In this document: positions 25,343 through 34,393 of the stretch, in pieces
Position numbering within the stretch: position 1 is the first letter of the stretch
Layout: every line of letters begins with the position of its first letter
NCBI RefSeq assembly: GCF_000224085.1
Contig: NC_015945.1
Location: 1,747,501 to 1,811,500 of the forward strand
Length of the DNA stretch: 64,000 nucleotides
Origin: Allomuricauda ruestringensis DSM 13258
GTDB taxonomy: Bacteria > Bacteroidota > Bacteroidia > Flavobacteriales > Flavobacteriaceae
Reading direction: 5' to 3'
The notes under the pieces: generated by a model
What the model was told of the DNA's origin: nothing
What the model saw: only the letters and a program-made list of their open reading frames with translations
Databases searched by the model: none
Program-made: the position numbers and the translations under genes

Positions 25343-27475
25343 TTAAGCACCTTGTTTATGCAAAGCCAATTGTATACGTTTTCTTTGGACATCCACATCC
25401 AAAACTTTCACCACAACTTGTTGATGAAGGCTCACATGTTCGTTCACATCTTTCACAAAAGAATCGGAAAGGTTGGAAATATGGACCAGACCACTTTCCT
25501 TGATCCCAATATCCACAAAACAACCAAAATTGGTAATGTTGTTGACAATTCCCGGTAACAATTGCCCTTGTCGCAAGTCGGTAATCTCCTTGATGTTTTG
25601 GTTAAAAGTGAAGACCTTGGCCTTCTCTCTAAGATCTAAGCCCGGTTTTTCCAATTCTTTCAAAGTATCCTCCAAAGTGGGCATTCCTATAGTGTCGGTA
25701 CAATAGGATTTTAGGTCGATACCTTTTAGAGCAGCTTTGTTTCCAAGAATTTCTTTCAGGGAAATTCCTTGGTCCTTGGCCATTTTTGCCACCAAACCAT
25801 AGCTTTCTGGGTGTACGGCGGAATCATCCAATGGATTGTCACCATTTTTGATACGCAAAAACCCTGCACTCTGCTCAAAGGCCTTTCCGCCTAAACGTGC
25901 TACTTTTTTGATTTGCTCCCTGTTTTTGAACTTCCCGTTTTCATTTCGGTAAGCTACAATGTTCTCCGCCAATTTCGGCCCAATACCGGAAACATAGCTT
26001 AATAAGGGAACACTCGCCGTATTGATATTGACTCCAACGGAGTTTACACAACTTTCTACTACGGTGTCCAAAGATGTCTTCAGTTGGGTTTGGTCTACAT
26101 CATGCTGATATTGCCCCACACCAATGGACTTGGCATCTATTTTTACCAATTCGGCCAAGGGATCGGCCAAACGACGACCGATGGAAACGGCACCCCTTAC
26201 CGTAACATCGTAATTCGGGAACTCGTCCCGGGCAATTTTAGAGGCTGAATAAATGGAAGCTCCAGCTTCGCTCACTACAAATACCTCAATTTCTTTTTTA
26301 AACGGAATGCGTTTTACCAATTGCTCAGTTTCGCGAGAAGCTGTTCCGTTACCAATGGCAATGGCCTCGATTTTATAGGCATCCACCAAGGAACTTATCT
26401 TTTTGATGGCTCCAGAGCTGTCACGTTGAGGTGGATGTGGATAAATAGTTTCATTGTGCTTTAAGTCGCCCTGCTCGTCCAAGCAAACCACTTTGCAGCC
26501 CGTTCTAAAACCGGGATCTATGGCCAAAATACGCTTTTCGCCCAGGGGTGCACCAAGGAGCAGCTGTTTTAGATTTTTAGAGAAAACCTGAATGGCGGAA
26601 GCATCTGCATTTTCCTTGGCGGTTTTTAAAAGTTCGTTGGACAGGGATGGTAACAAAAGTCGTTTGTAGGCATCAGCAATGGCCAATTTGATTTGTTTTG
26701 CACAGGCATTGTTCGATTTGATCAAGCGTCTTTCGATGTTCTGGAGAGCCCTTTCGTTATCTATTTCGATTTTTACCCGAATGAAACCTTCCTTTTCAGC
26801 GCGCATGATGGCTAAAAATCGATGCGAAGGACAACGGTTCAACGGTTCGCTCCAATCAAAATAATCCCTGAATTTTTGGGCCTTTTCATCATCCTTTTTG
26901 GTCTTGACCACTTTGGTGGTGATAAGGGCATGGCGTTCCAACTGACCGCGCAACTGATTACGAATATCAGTCCGTTCGTTAATCCATTCGGAAATGATGT
27001 GCCTGGCCCCTTCGAGAGCATCATCTTCGTTGATGACGTCCTTGTTCAGGTATTTGGAAGCAATGAATTCGATTTCATCGCTCCGTTGTGCCATAATGAT
27101 TTTGGCCAAAGGTTCTAGGCCATTTTTACGTGCGGTTTCTGCCTTGGTCTTTTTGCTCTTTTTGAACGGAAGGTAGAGATCTTCCAAACTCGTAAGTTCG
27201 GTACAGTTCAAAAACTTGGCCTCCAGTTCTGGGGTAAGGGCATCCTGTTCCGAAACTGCTTTGATGATGGCCGTTTTTCGCTTTTCCAACGCCTCAAACT
27301 GGGCTTTGTACTCCACAATGGAGCCAATCTGAACTTCGTCCAAATTGCCCGTAAGTTCCTTTCGATACCTTGAAATAAAGGGAACGGTACAATCTTGATT
27401 CAAAAGTGTCACGGTGTTCTCCACACTTTTTTCTGAAAGATTGGTGTGGCGGATTATGTAGGGGACAAGTTGCAT
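25343..27475 (-). CDS. Tex family S1 RNA-binding transcription accessory protein
   Basis: 710 residues, slightly shorter than E. coli-type Tex. The order is N-terminal helical Tex region, YqgF/RuvX-like nuclease fold (RILAIDPGFRTGCKVVCLDE), a helix-hairpin-helix (VPLLSYVSGIGPKLAENIVA with YRNENGKFKNREQIKKV) and a C-terminal S1 domain (GQLLPGIVNNITNFGCFVDI, GIKESGLVHISNLSD). Tex binds RNA and RNA polymerase and affects transcription and toxin expression in several bacteria. Repeat copy 3 sits directly upstream of the start. Confidence 0.92.
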   Translation of the reverse strand: MQLVPYIIRHTNLSEKSVENTVTLLNQDCTVPFISRYRKELTGNLDEVQIGSIVEYKAQFEALEKRKTAIIKAVSEQDALTPELEAKFLNCTELTSLEDLYLPFKKSKKTKAETARKNGLEPLAKIIMAQRSDEIEFIASKYLNKDVINEDDALEGARHIISEWINERTDIRNQLRGQLERHALITTKVVKTKKDDEKAQKFRDYFDWSEPLNRCPSHRFLAIMRAEKEGFIRVKIEIDNERALQNIERRLIKSNNACAKQIKLAIADAYKRLLLPSLSNELLKTAKENADASAIQVFSKNLKQLLLGAPLGEKRILAIDPGFRTGCKVVCLDEQGDLKHNETIYPHPPQRDSSGAIKKISSLVDAYKIEAIAIGNGTASRETEQLVKRIPFKKEIEVFVVSEAGASIYSASKIARDEFPNYDVTVRGAVSIGRRLADPLAELVKIDAKSIGVGQYQHDVDQTQLKTSLDTVVESCVNSVGVNINTASVPLLSYVSGIGPKLAENIVAYRNENGKFKNREQIKKVARLGGKAFEQSAGFLRIKNGDNPLDDSAVHPESYGLVAKMAKDQGISLKEILGNKAALKGIDLKSYCTDTIGMPTLEDTLKELEKPGLDLREKAKVFTFNQNIKEITDLRQGQLLPGIVNNITNFGCFVDIGIKESGLVHISNLSDSFVKDVNEHVSLHQQVVVKVLDVDVQRKRIQLALHKQGA

Positions 27476-27493
27476 GATGTTTGTTTAATAGTT

Positions 27494-27592
27494 GTCACTT
27501 CGAGCCTGCCTTTGTCGGCAGACAGGCGCAGTCGAGAAGTCTTACAATCCAAATTTTTTAAAGTGGGTCTCGACTGCGCTCGACCGGACAGT
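27494..27592. repeat. palindromic interspersed repeat, copy 3
   Basis: Begins TGTCACTTCGAGCC and ends CTCGACTGCGCTCGACCGGA followed by CAG, with CGCAGTCGAGAAGTC in the middle. A small nested hairpin (CCTGCC, six bases, GGCAGACAGG) interrupts the left arm relative to the other copies, as if a second element had inserted. It fills the gap between tex and metG. Confidence 0.78.
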
Positions 27593-27607
27593 TTCTTTGG
27601 TTATGAA

Positions 27608-29704
27608 TTAACTTATAGCCTCCCCATTATCAACCCCATCCTCATCCGGATTGAGAAAAACTATTTTCCCTTCCTTGTTCTCCGTCATCAAAATCATACC
27701 CTGACTCTCTACACCGCGCAGTTTTCTTGGAGCCAAATTGACCAAAACGGTCACTTTTTTGCCCACAATATCTTCGGGTTTAAAGCTATTGGCGATACCT
27801 GACACAATGGTGCGTGTATCCAAACCTGTATCCACTTTTAATACCAAAAGTTTATTGGCCTTGGGCATTTTTTCGGCTTCGATGATGGTTCCCACGCGCA
27901 TATCGAGTTTAGAGAAATCATCAAAAGTAATGGTGTCTTTTTGCGGGGCTACTTCCTTGTCCATTGAACCTGTGCTGAGCGCAGTCGAAGCATTTGCTTT
28001 TTTGGTGGCTTCCAATTTATCCAGTTGTTGTTGTATTTCGGTGTCCTCGATTTTTCTGAAGAGTAGTTCGCTCGGGTTGAGTTGGTGTCCGGCGGGGAGA
28101 AGAACGTCATTTGTTGAAATGTCATCCCAATGGGATGCTGAATCAAGTTCAGCATGACGTAAAATCCCCTTTAATTTACTTGATGTAAACGGCAAGAAAG
28201 GCTCGCTTAAAATGGCCAATCCCGTTGCAATCTGAAGTGCCACGTACATAATGGTCTTTACACGTTCCTCATCCGTTTTAATTAGTTTCCAAGGTTCTTC
28301 GTCCGCCAAATATTTGTTACCCAATCGCGCCAAATTCATCAATTGTTGACTCGCTTCACGGAAACGGTACCGTTCCAGTGATTTGGATAAGATTTCTGGA
28401 AATTCCTTCAAGGCTTGCAGGGCCTCTTTGTCAACAGCTGTAAAGTCGGCTGGAGCTGGAACTTCACCTCCGTAGTATTTGTGCGTCAATACCGCCACAC
28501 GGTTCACAAAGTTGCCAAAAATGGCCACCAATTCGTTATTGTTCCTCGATTGAAAATCCTTCCAAGTAAAGTCGTTGTCTTTGGTTTCGGGTGCGTTCGC
28601 GGTCAGCGCATATCGGAGCACATCTTGCATATCTGGGAATTCTTCCAAATACTCGTGCAACCAAACCGCCCAGTTTTTTGAGGTGGATAGTTTGTTTCCT
28701 TCAAGGTTCAGAAACTCATTGGCAGGTACATTGTCTGGCAAAATATAGTCGCCATTGGCCTGTAACATACTCGGGAAGATGATACAATGGAACACAATGT
28801 TGTCCTTACCAATAAAGTGAACCAATTTGGTGTCCTTTTCTTTCCAGTAGGGTTCCCAGTCCTTTCCTTCGCGTTCGGCCCACTCTTTTGTGGAGGATAT
28901 GTAGCCGATGGGCGCATCAAACCAAACATAAAGTACTTTTCCTTCTCCACCTTCCACGGGAACGGGGATGCCCCAGTCCAAATCGCGAGTTACGGCACGG
29001 GGTTTTAGGCCTTCATCAATCCAGGATTTACATTGGCCGTACACATTGGGTTTCCAGTCGGATTTATGTTCTTCCAAAATCCATTTTTTCAGGAACCCTT
29101 CGTAGCGGTCCAAAGGCAAGAACCAATGTTTCGTCTTTTTTAAAGTAGGAACAGTACCTGTGATGGTAGATTTTGGTGTGATGAGGTCCGTAGCATTGAG
29201 CGATGACCCGCAATTTTCACATTGGTCGCCATAAGCTTCTTCGTGTCCACATTTGGGGCAAGTTCCAATCACGAATCTATCAGCCAAAAACTGTTTGGCC
29301 TCGTCATCGTACAATTGTTCGGTTTCTTCTTCGATAAAATCCCCTTGCTCGTACATTTTTTTGAAGAATTCCGAAGCGGTGTCGTGATGCACTTTTGCTG
29401 AAGTTCTGGAGTAGTTGTCAAAAGAAATTCCAAAATCAACAAACGACTTTTTGATGATGCCGTGGTACTTGTCTATAATTTCTGTGGGGGTAACACCTTC
29501 CTTTTTGGCCTTCATGGAAATGGCTACTCCGTGTTCATCGCTACCGCAGACAAAGGCCACGTCGTTGCCTTTTAAGCGTAAATATCGCGAATAGATATCA
29601 GCAGGAACATAGACGCCGGCCAAGTGCCCAATATGAATGGGTCCGTTGGTGTAGGGCAGTGCCGCTGTAATGGTGTATCTGGAAGGTGATGTATTTTGAG
29701 CCAT
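27608..29704 (-). CDS. metG: methionine--tRNA ligase with C-terminal tRNA-binding domain
   Basis: 698 residues. The class I signatures are [10 protein letters not shown] (HIGH) and [10 protein letters not shown] (KMSKS-type). A zinc knuckle is at [18 protein letters not shown]. After the anticodon-binding helices comes an EMAP/Trbp111-type OB domain ([20 protein letters not shown], then [18 protein letters not shown]). It charges tRNA-Met. Two stretches look foreign: residues about 516-529 ([13 protein letters not shown]) and 571-582 ([12 protein letters not shown]) match repeat-family DNA and lie in a loop and in the linker before the OB domain. Confidence 0.95.
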   Translation of the reverse strand: MAQNTSPSRYTITAALPYTNGPIHIGHLAGVYVPADIYSRYLRLKGNDVAFVCGSDEHGVAISMKAKKEGVTPTEIIDKYHGIIKKSFVDFGISFDNYSRTSAKVHHDTASEFFKKMYEQGDFIEEETEQLYDDEAKQFLADRFVIGTCPKCGHEEAYGDQCENCGSSLNATDLITPKSTITGTVPTLKKTKHWFLPLDRYEGFLKKWILEEHKSDWKPNVYGQCKSWIDEGLKPRAVTRDLDWGIPVPVEGGEGKVLYVWFDAPIGYISSTKEWAEREGKDWEPYWKEKDTKLVHFIGKDNIVFHCIIFPSMLQANGDYILPDNVPANEFLNLEGNKLSTSKNWAVWLHEYLEEFPDMQDVLRYALTANAPETKDNDFTWKDFQSRNNNELVAIFGNFVNRVAVLTHKYYGGEVPAPADFTAVDKEALQALKEFPEILSKSLERYRFREASQQLMNLARLGNKYLADEEPWKLIKTDEERVKTIMYVALQIATGLAILSEPFLPFTSSKLKGILRHAELDSASHWDDISTNDVLLPAGHQLNPSELLFRKIEDTEIQQQLDKLEATKKANASTALSTGSMDKEVAPQKDTITFDDFSKLDMRVGTIIEAEKMPKANKLLVLKVDTGLDTRTIVSGIANSFKPEDIVGKKVTVLVNLAPRKLRGVESQGMILMTENKEGKIVFLNPDEDGVDNGEAIS
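27960..27994. repeat. repeat-family fragment inside metG (linker)
   Basis: CCATTGAACCTGTGCTGAGC and GCAGTCGAAGC match the GAGCGCAGTCGA core of the intergenic repeats. It is read through in frame as [12 protein letters not shown] in the linker before the tRNA-binding domain. Confidence 0.65.
28120..28160. repeat. repeat-family fragment inside metG (anticodon domain)
   Basis: TGTCATCCCAATGGGATGCT, then GAATCAAGTTCAGCATGACG: inverted ends (GTCAT..ATGAC) and a CTGAA/TTCAG inner pair, as in the intergenic elements. Translated in frame as [13 protein letters not shown]. Confidence 0.7.
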
Positions 29705-29722
29705 TTAAATCTAATTAGGTCC

Positions 29723-29730
29723 CAAAAATA
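29723..29730 (-). promoter_or_regulatory. -7 box for metG
   Basis: TATTTTTG on the minus strand, an exact TAnnTTTG match, 18 bases before the metG ATG. The expected -33 TTTG is only partly matched (TTATG at the right distance). Confidence 0.4.
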
Positions 29731-29846
29731 CTGATTTTAACGGGATACACATAAAAAACGAAACCCTCGAAAATGCGACCCTATTTGGGGTGAGGGGTGC
29801 ATTACCGAAGGGCTCCGAAAAATGGACAACAAAGTGTCCCGCTTTT

Positions 29847-31559
29847 TTAAGAAATCATTACTGATTTGCTCATTTTTTTATCGCCCACAGAAATTCGGTA
29901 AATGTATTTTCCTGTGGATAAACTGTCGCGCATACGTTCCCGTATATTGATGTCCACTTGGCCTTCCAGCATCATTTCGTTGAACAAGGTTCCCATCCGT
30001 TGTCCCAAAATATTGAAGAGCTCAATATCCACATGGGCAGCTACGGGCATTTCCAAATGAATGTGTGGTGCGCGTGATTGTGGGTAAAAGGGTGTATGGA
30101 CTATTCCATCCAAAACATCAATATCTGGATTGTTGGGGTCTTGGCTCGGCGGAGTCTCCGGCAATGTAGGTGGGTCGTTGTCCATGGCAATATCATCAAA
30201 TTCCTCTCCACTGCAGTTGAAGCCTAGATCGATAGCTTGGTAGGGATGACCCAGTAAATGTTGTTCCACAGACTCCCTTGGAACACAGAGCCATTCGGCC
30301 AGTACGGTTCCGTAAAGGTTTCTAAAGTCCATAGTATATTCCAAATTTCCTCGGTTGTTGGGTTCATCCAGCGAAGGGTGTTCGCCAACAAATGCACTTC
30401 CACTCAATCCTGAACCAAAGAACAGGGTAGGGGCGGCCTTTCCATGGTCGGTACCATTGGAACCATTTTCAAAAATCCTACGGCCAAACTCGGAGAAGGT
30501 CATACTTAGTACGTTATCATCTTGCTCTGTGAATGCAAGGTCTTCGTAGAAATTGTTGATGGCCACAGATAGGTTGGACATCAAACGCTCGTGTACAATG
30601 GGTTGATTGCCGTGGGTGTCAAAGCCTCCCAAGGAAATCATATAAACCTTGGTGCCCAAATTTCCTTTGATCAAACGTGCCAAGAGCGCCAATTGCCTTG
30701 CAAAGCCATTGTCTTGATATTCTACTTGGTTTTGACCTCTCATATAGGCATCGTGAATTGTACCTGCATACTCGTACGTAGTATTGGCAACACCACGGAG
30801 AAACCTCAATTGGTCGCCATACATACAGTCATCAAAGGGTGCGTTTTCAATATCGTAAAAGGCACCGGTCTCTGCAATTTGCTCCAACTGGTCTACATTG
30901 TTGGTAACAAAAGCATAGTTGGTTTCGTCACCTTGAAAAATCATATTGGCCAAGTTTCCAATTTGAATGGCAGCAGGGGCAGCTGGCGGATTGATCAAAT
31001 AATCTGGATAAAGCTCCTCAAAATGTCTGCCCATCCAACCTGTATTTTCTCCGGAGAATCCAGTAGTGGTCAAATCGGTATTGGCGAAAATATCGGAACC
31101 TGTAAAGTGGGATAAACTTTGGTTTTCGTACCCCACACCATGTACGGCCTTAAACTGTCCGTCGCCCCAAAGGGATTCCAAGGAGCTCATATAAGTGGGC
31201 ACCCCAAAATCATCGGTAAGTTTTAAGACCTTGCTCTCTGGGATGTAAATGTTAGGTCTTGCATTCGCATAAGTATCATATTGTTGTATCGGGATTACGG
31301 TACTGAGTCCGTCGTTCCCTCCCGATAGTCGAATCAGGATTAAAATATTGTCGGTTTCCGCGGCTGCGACAGCGGCCGTAAGCGGTGATGGTGAGGAAGC
31401 TGAAATTAGATGGCTTCCCAAGAACATGGAACCCGAACCTGCAATGCCCAAAGCTTGGACAAAGGAGCGTCGGCTCCATTTTTTGTGTTCTAGATCATGG
31501 CCTTCGTGTTCGAGGCCTTTGTGTGGTGATTTATCGTGGGTATGGTGATTATCGCACAT
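29847..31559 (-). CDS. DUF1501 protein with Tat signal and T9SS sorting domain
   Basis: 570 residues. An unusual His-rich leader (MCDNHHTHDKSPHKGLEHEG, then HDLEHKK) precedes a twin-arginine signal (WSRRSFVQALGIAGSG). The DUF1501 body follows: LILIRLSGGNDGLSTVIP, MISLGGFDTHGNQ and MTFSEFGRRIFENGSNGTDH with GKAAPTLF, which places it in the alkaline-phosphatase/sulfatase-like fold. The last 70 residues (VDIELFNILGQRMGTLFNEM, STGKYIYRISVGDKKMSKSV) are a type A C-terminal sorting domain, so it is sent to the surface by type IX secretion. It pairs with the DUF1800 gene upstream. Enzymatic activity is unproven. ATG 31559 was chosen over the open frame upstream. Confidence 0.87.
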   Translation of the reverse strand: MCDNHHTHDKSPHKGLEHEGHDLEHKKWSRRSFVQALGIAGSGSMFLGSHLISASSPSPLTAAVAAAETDNILILIRLSGGNDGLSTVIPIQQYDTYANARPNIYIPESKVLKLTDDFGVPTYMSSLESLWGDGQFKAVHGVGYENQSLSHFTGSDIFANTDLTTTGFSGENTGWMGRHFEELYPDYLINPPAAPAAIQIGNLANMIFQGDETNYAFVTNNVDQLEQIAETGAFYDIENAPFDDCMYGDQLRFLRGVANTTYEYAGTIHDAYMRGQNQVEYQDNGFARQLALLARLIKGNLGTKVYMISLGGFDTHGNQPIVHERLMSNLSVAINNFYEDLAFTEQDDNVLSMTFSEFGRRIFENGSNGTDHGKAAPTLFFGSGLSGSAFVGEHPSLDEPNNRGNLEYTMDFRNLYGTVLAEWLCVPRESVEQHLLGHPYQAIDLGFNCSGEEFDDIAMDNDPPTLPETPPSQDPNNPDIDVLDGIVHTPFYPQSRAPHIHLEMPVAAHVDIELFNILGQRMGTLFNEMMLEGQVDINIRERMRDSLSTGKYIYRISVGDKKMSKSVMIS

Positions 31560-31569
31560 GGTGGTGGGG

Positions 31570-33081
31570 TTATTTAAGTTGAAATTCGGGTTCTCTGGAT
31601 AAATGACGTAACAGGATATACACCTGTGTTGGAGATTCTGCACTCATTTGCAGCATCCATTGGCTTGTTCCTCCCGGAAAATAATCGGGGGAGTAATATT
31701 CTTCTGGAACATCGTCAATTTTGAAGGCATCCATAGCTCTTTCAAAATCAGCATCCGTCAAAAGTCCCTTAGGTGTAAACTTGTTTACCAATGCCCTAAC
31801 CACAATTTCCGGGTTACTTGTATTGCTATCAGCTGGGCCAACGGCATCCATGGCCAAATTTCTGAACTGCTCTGGGTCGTTTTGAAAAAAACGTTCCAAG
31901 AATACTTCCGTTGTCAACCATCGCCCTATAATAAAGTTTGTATTGATCCATGTTCGGTCGCGTTGCCAACCTTCCACTTCAGGAGGCTGAAAAAAGCGTT
32001 GCCCAATCAATGAACAAGAATCGATCATATTTAAAACCGTTCCGTCATCGTAAGTGAAGCTGGTTTCCTTCAATAAATTAAAATAAAGGTCGGCTGGACT
32101 TTTAATGATGACCCCGATGGCAGTTTCATCAAAAAAGTGCTGACTTTTAAATAGTTGACGAAGAACAGGGGCAATTTCAAATCCACTGCCGATAAAGGTC
32201 TGGGCCATTCCGTCAATAATTTGTGGAGCAATCCCTCCATCTTCGTTGGTCGAATCGGGATGGACAAAAAACTCGTAAAGCTTTTTACAGATAAACCATC
32301 CGATCTCATCAGCTCTTTCGTTGAAAAGAATGTCGATGACATCGTCGTAGTCCCAATTCCCAGTTTGACCGAATATGGTTTTGCTATCGGTATTGAACTC
32401 TGTGGGGTCGAAGGTAACTTGGGTACAACCTTCTTCGCCACGTTCGGTATATCCGGAGAGCGCCTTTGCGGTTTCAATAATATCTTCTTCTGTGTAGTTG
32501 TTCCCTTCACCTAAGGTAAAAAGCTCGTAAAGTTCACGCGCGTAGTTCTCGTTAGGATTGTCCCCTCGGTTTCTGGCACCGTCCAAATAATAAAGCATGG
32601 CACTGGTGAGCCCGACCTCACTAGTCAGGTTCTTAAAATTGCCCAATGCATTCTGCTGCAAGCAAAGCACATAATAATATAGGAATTGTGGGCAATTATA
32701 GGTCTCCAATTGCGTAACAAAGTGATTGCTCCAAAAGAAGCTCATTCTATCCCTGAGGCTATTGTCCAAAAGTGCGTTGCCGTAGGTGGTGGTAAAATCT
32801 TCAACTTGTGCACTGCGCAGTTGTCTGGCCAAATCATCATCTTCAGGATAATTGGCACCGGTCCAATCGGCCCATTCAGGAGCAGGTATGGTCGGTAAGC
32901 TAAGGGCCTGGTCCACCAAGTTGTCCACGAGGGCACTTGCTGATAGTCCCACAGCGGCATTTATGGTTTGTACAGAAGCACTAAAACCAAGTCTTCGGTA
33001 CAAGTGGGCCGCACGCACCTCATCTAATGGAGTAGTGTACGGCGCCAAGGTTGAGGAATTACAATTGATAAAGTACTCCAT
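31570..33081 (-). CDS. DUF1800 family protein
   Basis: 503 residues. DUF1800 features: AAHLYRRLGFSASVQTINAA near the start, LRDRMSFFWSNHFVTQLETY, NENYARELYELFTLGEGNNY (the central acidic ELxELxTLG motif), VDSCSLIGQRFFQPPEVEGW-like region and WINTNFIIGRWL. No signal peptide is visible at the N-terminus. In many phyla DUF1800 and DUF1501 genes are adjacent; here ten bases separate them, and the products probably work as a complex. Since only the DUF1501 partner has a Tat signal, co-export as a folded pair is plausible but unproven. Confidence 0.85.
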   Translation of the reverse strand: MEYFINCNSSTLAPYTTPLDEVRAAHLYRRLGFSASVQTINAAVGLSASALVDNLVDQALSLPTIPAPEWADWTGANYPEDDDLARQLRSAQVEDFTTTYGNALLDNSLRDRMSFFWSNHFVTQLETYNCPQFLYYYVLCLQQNALGNFKNLTSEVGLTSAMLYYLDGARNRGDNPNENYARELYELFTLGEGNNYTEEDIIETAKALSGYTERGEEGCTQVTFDPTEFNTDSKTIFGQTGNWDYDDVIDILFNERADEIGWFICKKLYEFFVHPDSTNEDGGIAPQIIDGMAQTFIGSGFEIAPVLRQLFKSQHFFDETAIGVIIKSPADLYFNLLKETSFTYDDGTVLNMIDSCSLIGQRFFQPPEVEGWQRDRTWINTNFIIGRWLTTEVFLERFFQNDPEQFRNLAMDAVGPADSNTSNPEIVVRALVNKFTPKGLLTDADFERAMDAFKIDDVPEEYYSPDYFPGGTSQWMLQMSAESPTQVYILLRHLSREPEFQLK

Positions 33082-33247
33082 AGCAATGTCTGGCGTTAAT
33101 TAGGTCATAGTTGGGGAAACTATATGTTTTGCTAGTGTTGGATGTGGTTCAATTGAGCCAACAAAGTACAATCTTAACGTTCTAAAGTCCATGAACGACC
33201 AATTTTTTCGATAAAATGCATAATTTTTTTTGATTTTTACAAATTGT

Positions 33248-33607
33248 ATGGCCAATCACAACAAATTTGGAAAACTGGGAGAGCAAAAAGCAGTGGACTT
33301 TTTGAAGGCTTCCGACTACGAGATAAGAGCACTTAACTATCGGCACCTCAATGCCGAGGTAGACATTATTGCGGAGAAAGATGGTTTCTTGGTAATAGTT
33401 GAAGTAAAGTCAAGAAATATGGGGTTTCTTGAAGATATTTCCCGTGTGATCACACCCAAAAAAGTGAAGCTTTTAACCATGGCGGCCAACCATTACATGG
33501 AAGAATTGGATAGCGATTTGGAGGTTAGGTTTGATGTAATTACCGTGGTAAAAAACACTGATAATTTTGACATTGAGCACTTTGAAAACGCATTCTACCA
33601 TTTCTAA
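33248..33607 (+). CDS. YraN family (UPF0102) nuclease-fold protein
   Basis: 119 residues. The family signature is complete: KFGKLGEQKAVDFLKASDYE, RALNYRHLNAEVDIIAEKDG and LVIVEVKSRNMGF, giving the E-x-D-ExK set of a restriction-endonuclease-like fold. YraN proteins are linked to DNA processing but their substrate is not established. ATG at 33248 gives the conserved start; the earlier codon at 33230 adds six AT-encoded residues. Confidence 0.88.
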   Translation: MANHNKFGKLGEQKAVDFLKASDYEIRALNYRHLNAEVDIIAEKDGFLVIVEVKSRNMGFLEDISRVITPKKVKLLTMAANHYMEELDSDLEVRFDVITVVKNTDNFDIEHFENAFYHF

Positions 33608-33610
33608 CCA

Positions 33611-33642
33611 TTTGTTTGTTTTGTAACAATATGTTATTTTTG
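33611..33642 (+). promoter_or_regulatory. Bacteroidota-type promoter for the ACT-like gene
   Basis: TTTG at 33611-33614, 20 bases, then TATTTTTG at 33635-33642: an exact match to TTTG, 19-21, TAnnTTTG. The start codon at 33662 is 19 bases further. Confidence 0.6.
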
Positions 33643-33661
33643 TCCAAAACCAACTGAATAA

Positions 33662-34321
33662 ATGAAAACAATATCTGCAGTAGTTGAGCATTACATCAAG
33701 AAAAAGCCCTTTTTGCAAACTGCTTTGGCACAAGGGATTATCAACTTGACTTCTTTGTCTAGACAGATAAAACCGGAAATTGCGGAAGAATTGGGTAAAG
33801 ATGTAAAGGATGGAGCCATTGTAATGGCGCTCAAACGTCTATCCGACGATTTGGAATTTAGAGCTACCCATAAAATTGTAAAGGTCCTTAAAAATATTGG
33901 GGAAATCACGGTACGTTCCAACCTTACCGATTACACATTTTTGGCTTCGGACACCATTTTGCAACAACAAGCTAGATTGTTGGAAGAGGTCAATGTTAAC
34001 CAAGATGTATTCTATACTTCATCGCGAGGAGTGAACGAGATCAATATTGTAATCAGTAATATAATGGACGGTGTTGTGGAAAAGTACTTTAAAATGGAGC
34101 GCTGCACCCAAAAGGCCGAAGGACTTTCCTCAATTACCGTAAAATTGCCCGCAGAGAATGTTTCGGTTCCCGGAATTTACTATTTTATCTTTCAGCGGTT
34201 GGCCTGGGAAGGCATTGTGCTTTATGAGGTAATCTCTACGACCAACGAGTTTACTATTTTGGTGAACGATGAACAGGTAGATGTTGCTTTCAAGACCATC
34301 AAAGATTTAAAATCACTATAA
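33662..34321 (+). CDS. ACT-domain-like regulatory protein, aspartate-kinase-related C-terminus
   Basis: 219 residues. The N-terminal 90 residues form a small helical domain (VVEHYIKKKPFLQTALAQGI, INLTSLSRQIKPEIAEEL) that resembles a helix-turn-helix. The C-terminal part (VFYTSSRGVNEINIVISNIM, KLPAENVSVPGIYYFIFQRL, YEVISTTNEFTILVNDEQ) has the alternating pattern of paired ACT domains as in aspartate kinase, but no kinase domain is present. Homologues are often labelled aspartate kinase; that is misleading. A role as an amino-acid-sensing regulator is inferred only. Confidence 0.72.
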   Translation: MKTISAVVEHYIKKKPFLQTALAQGIINLTSLSRQIKPEIAEELGKDVKDGAIVMALKRLSDDLEFRATHKIVKVLKNIGEITVRSNLTDYTFLASDTILQQQARLLEEVNVNQDVFYTSSRGVNEINIVISNIMDGVVEKYFKMERCTQKAEGLSSITVKLPAENVSVPGIYYFIFQRLAWEGIVLYEVISTTNEFTILVNDEQVDVAFKTIKDLKSL

Positions 34322-34393
34322 TCGGGATTCCTTTTCTTGATCTAAACTAAAACGAAATCTTCTTCGTTGTAGAAAAAGACACTTTTTGGAAAA

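Noticed and set aside
29817..29840. Hairpin GGACA..TGTCC after the DUF1501 gene as terminator
   Set aside because: Stem of five pairs and a weak T run; not strong enough to call.
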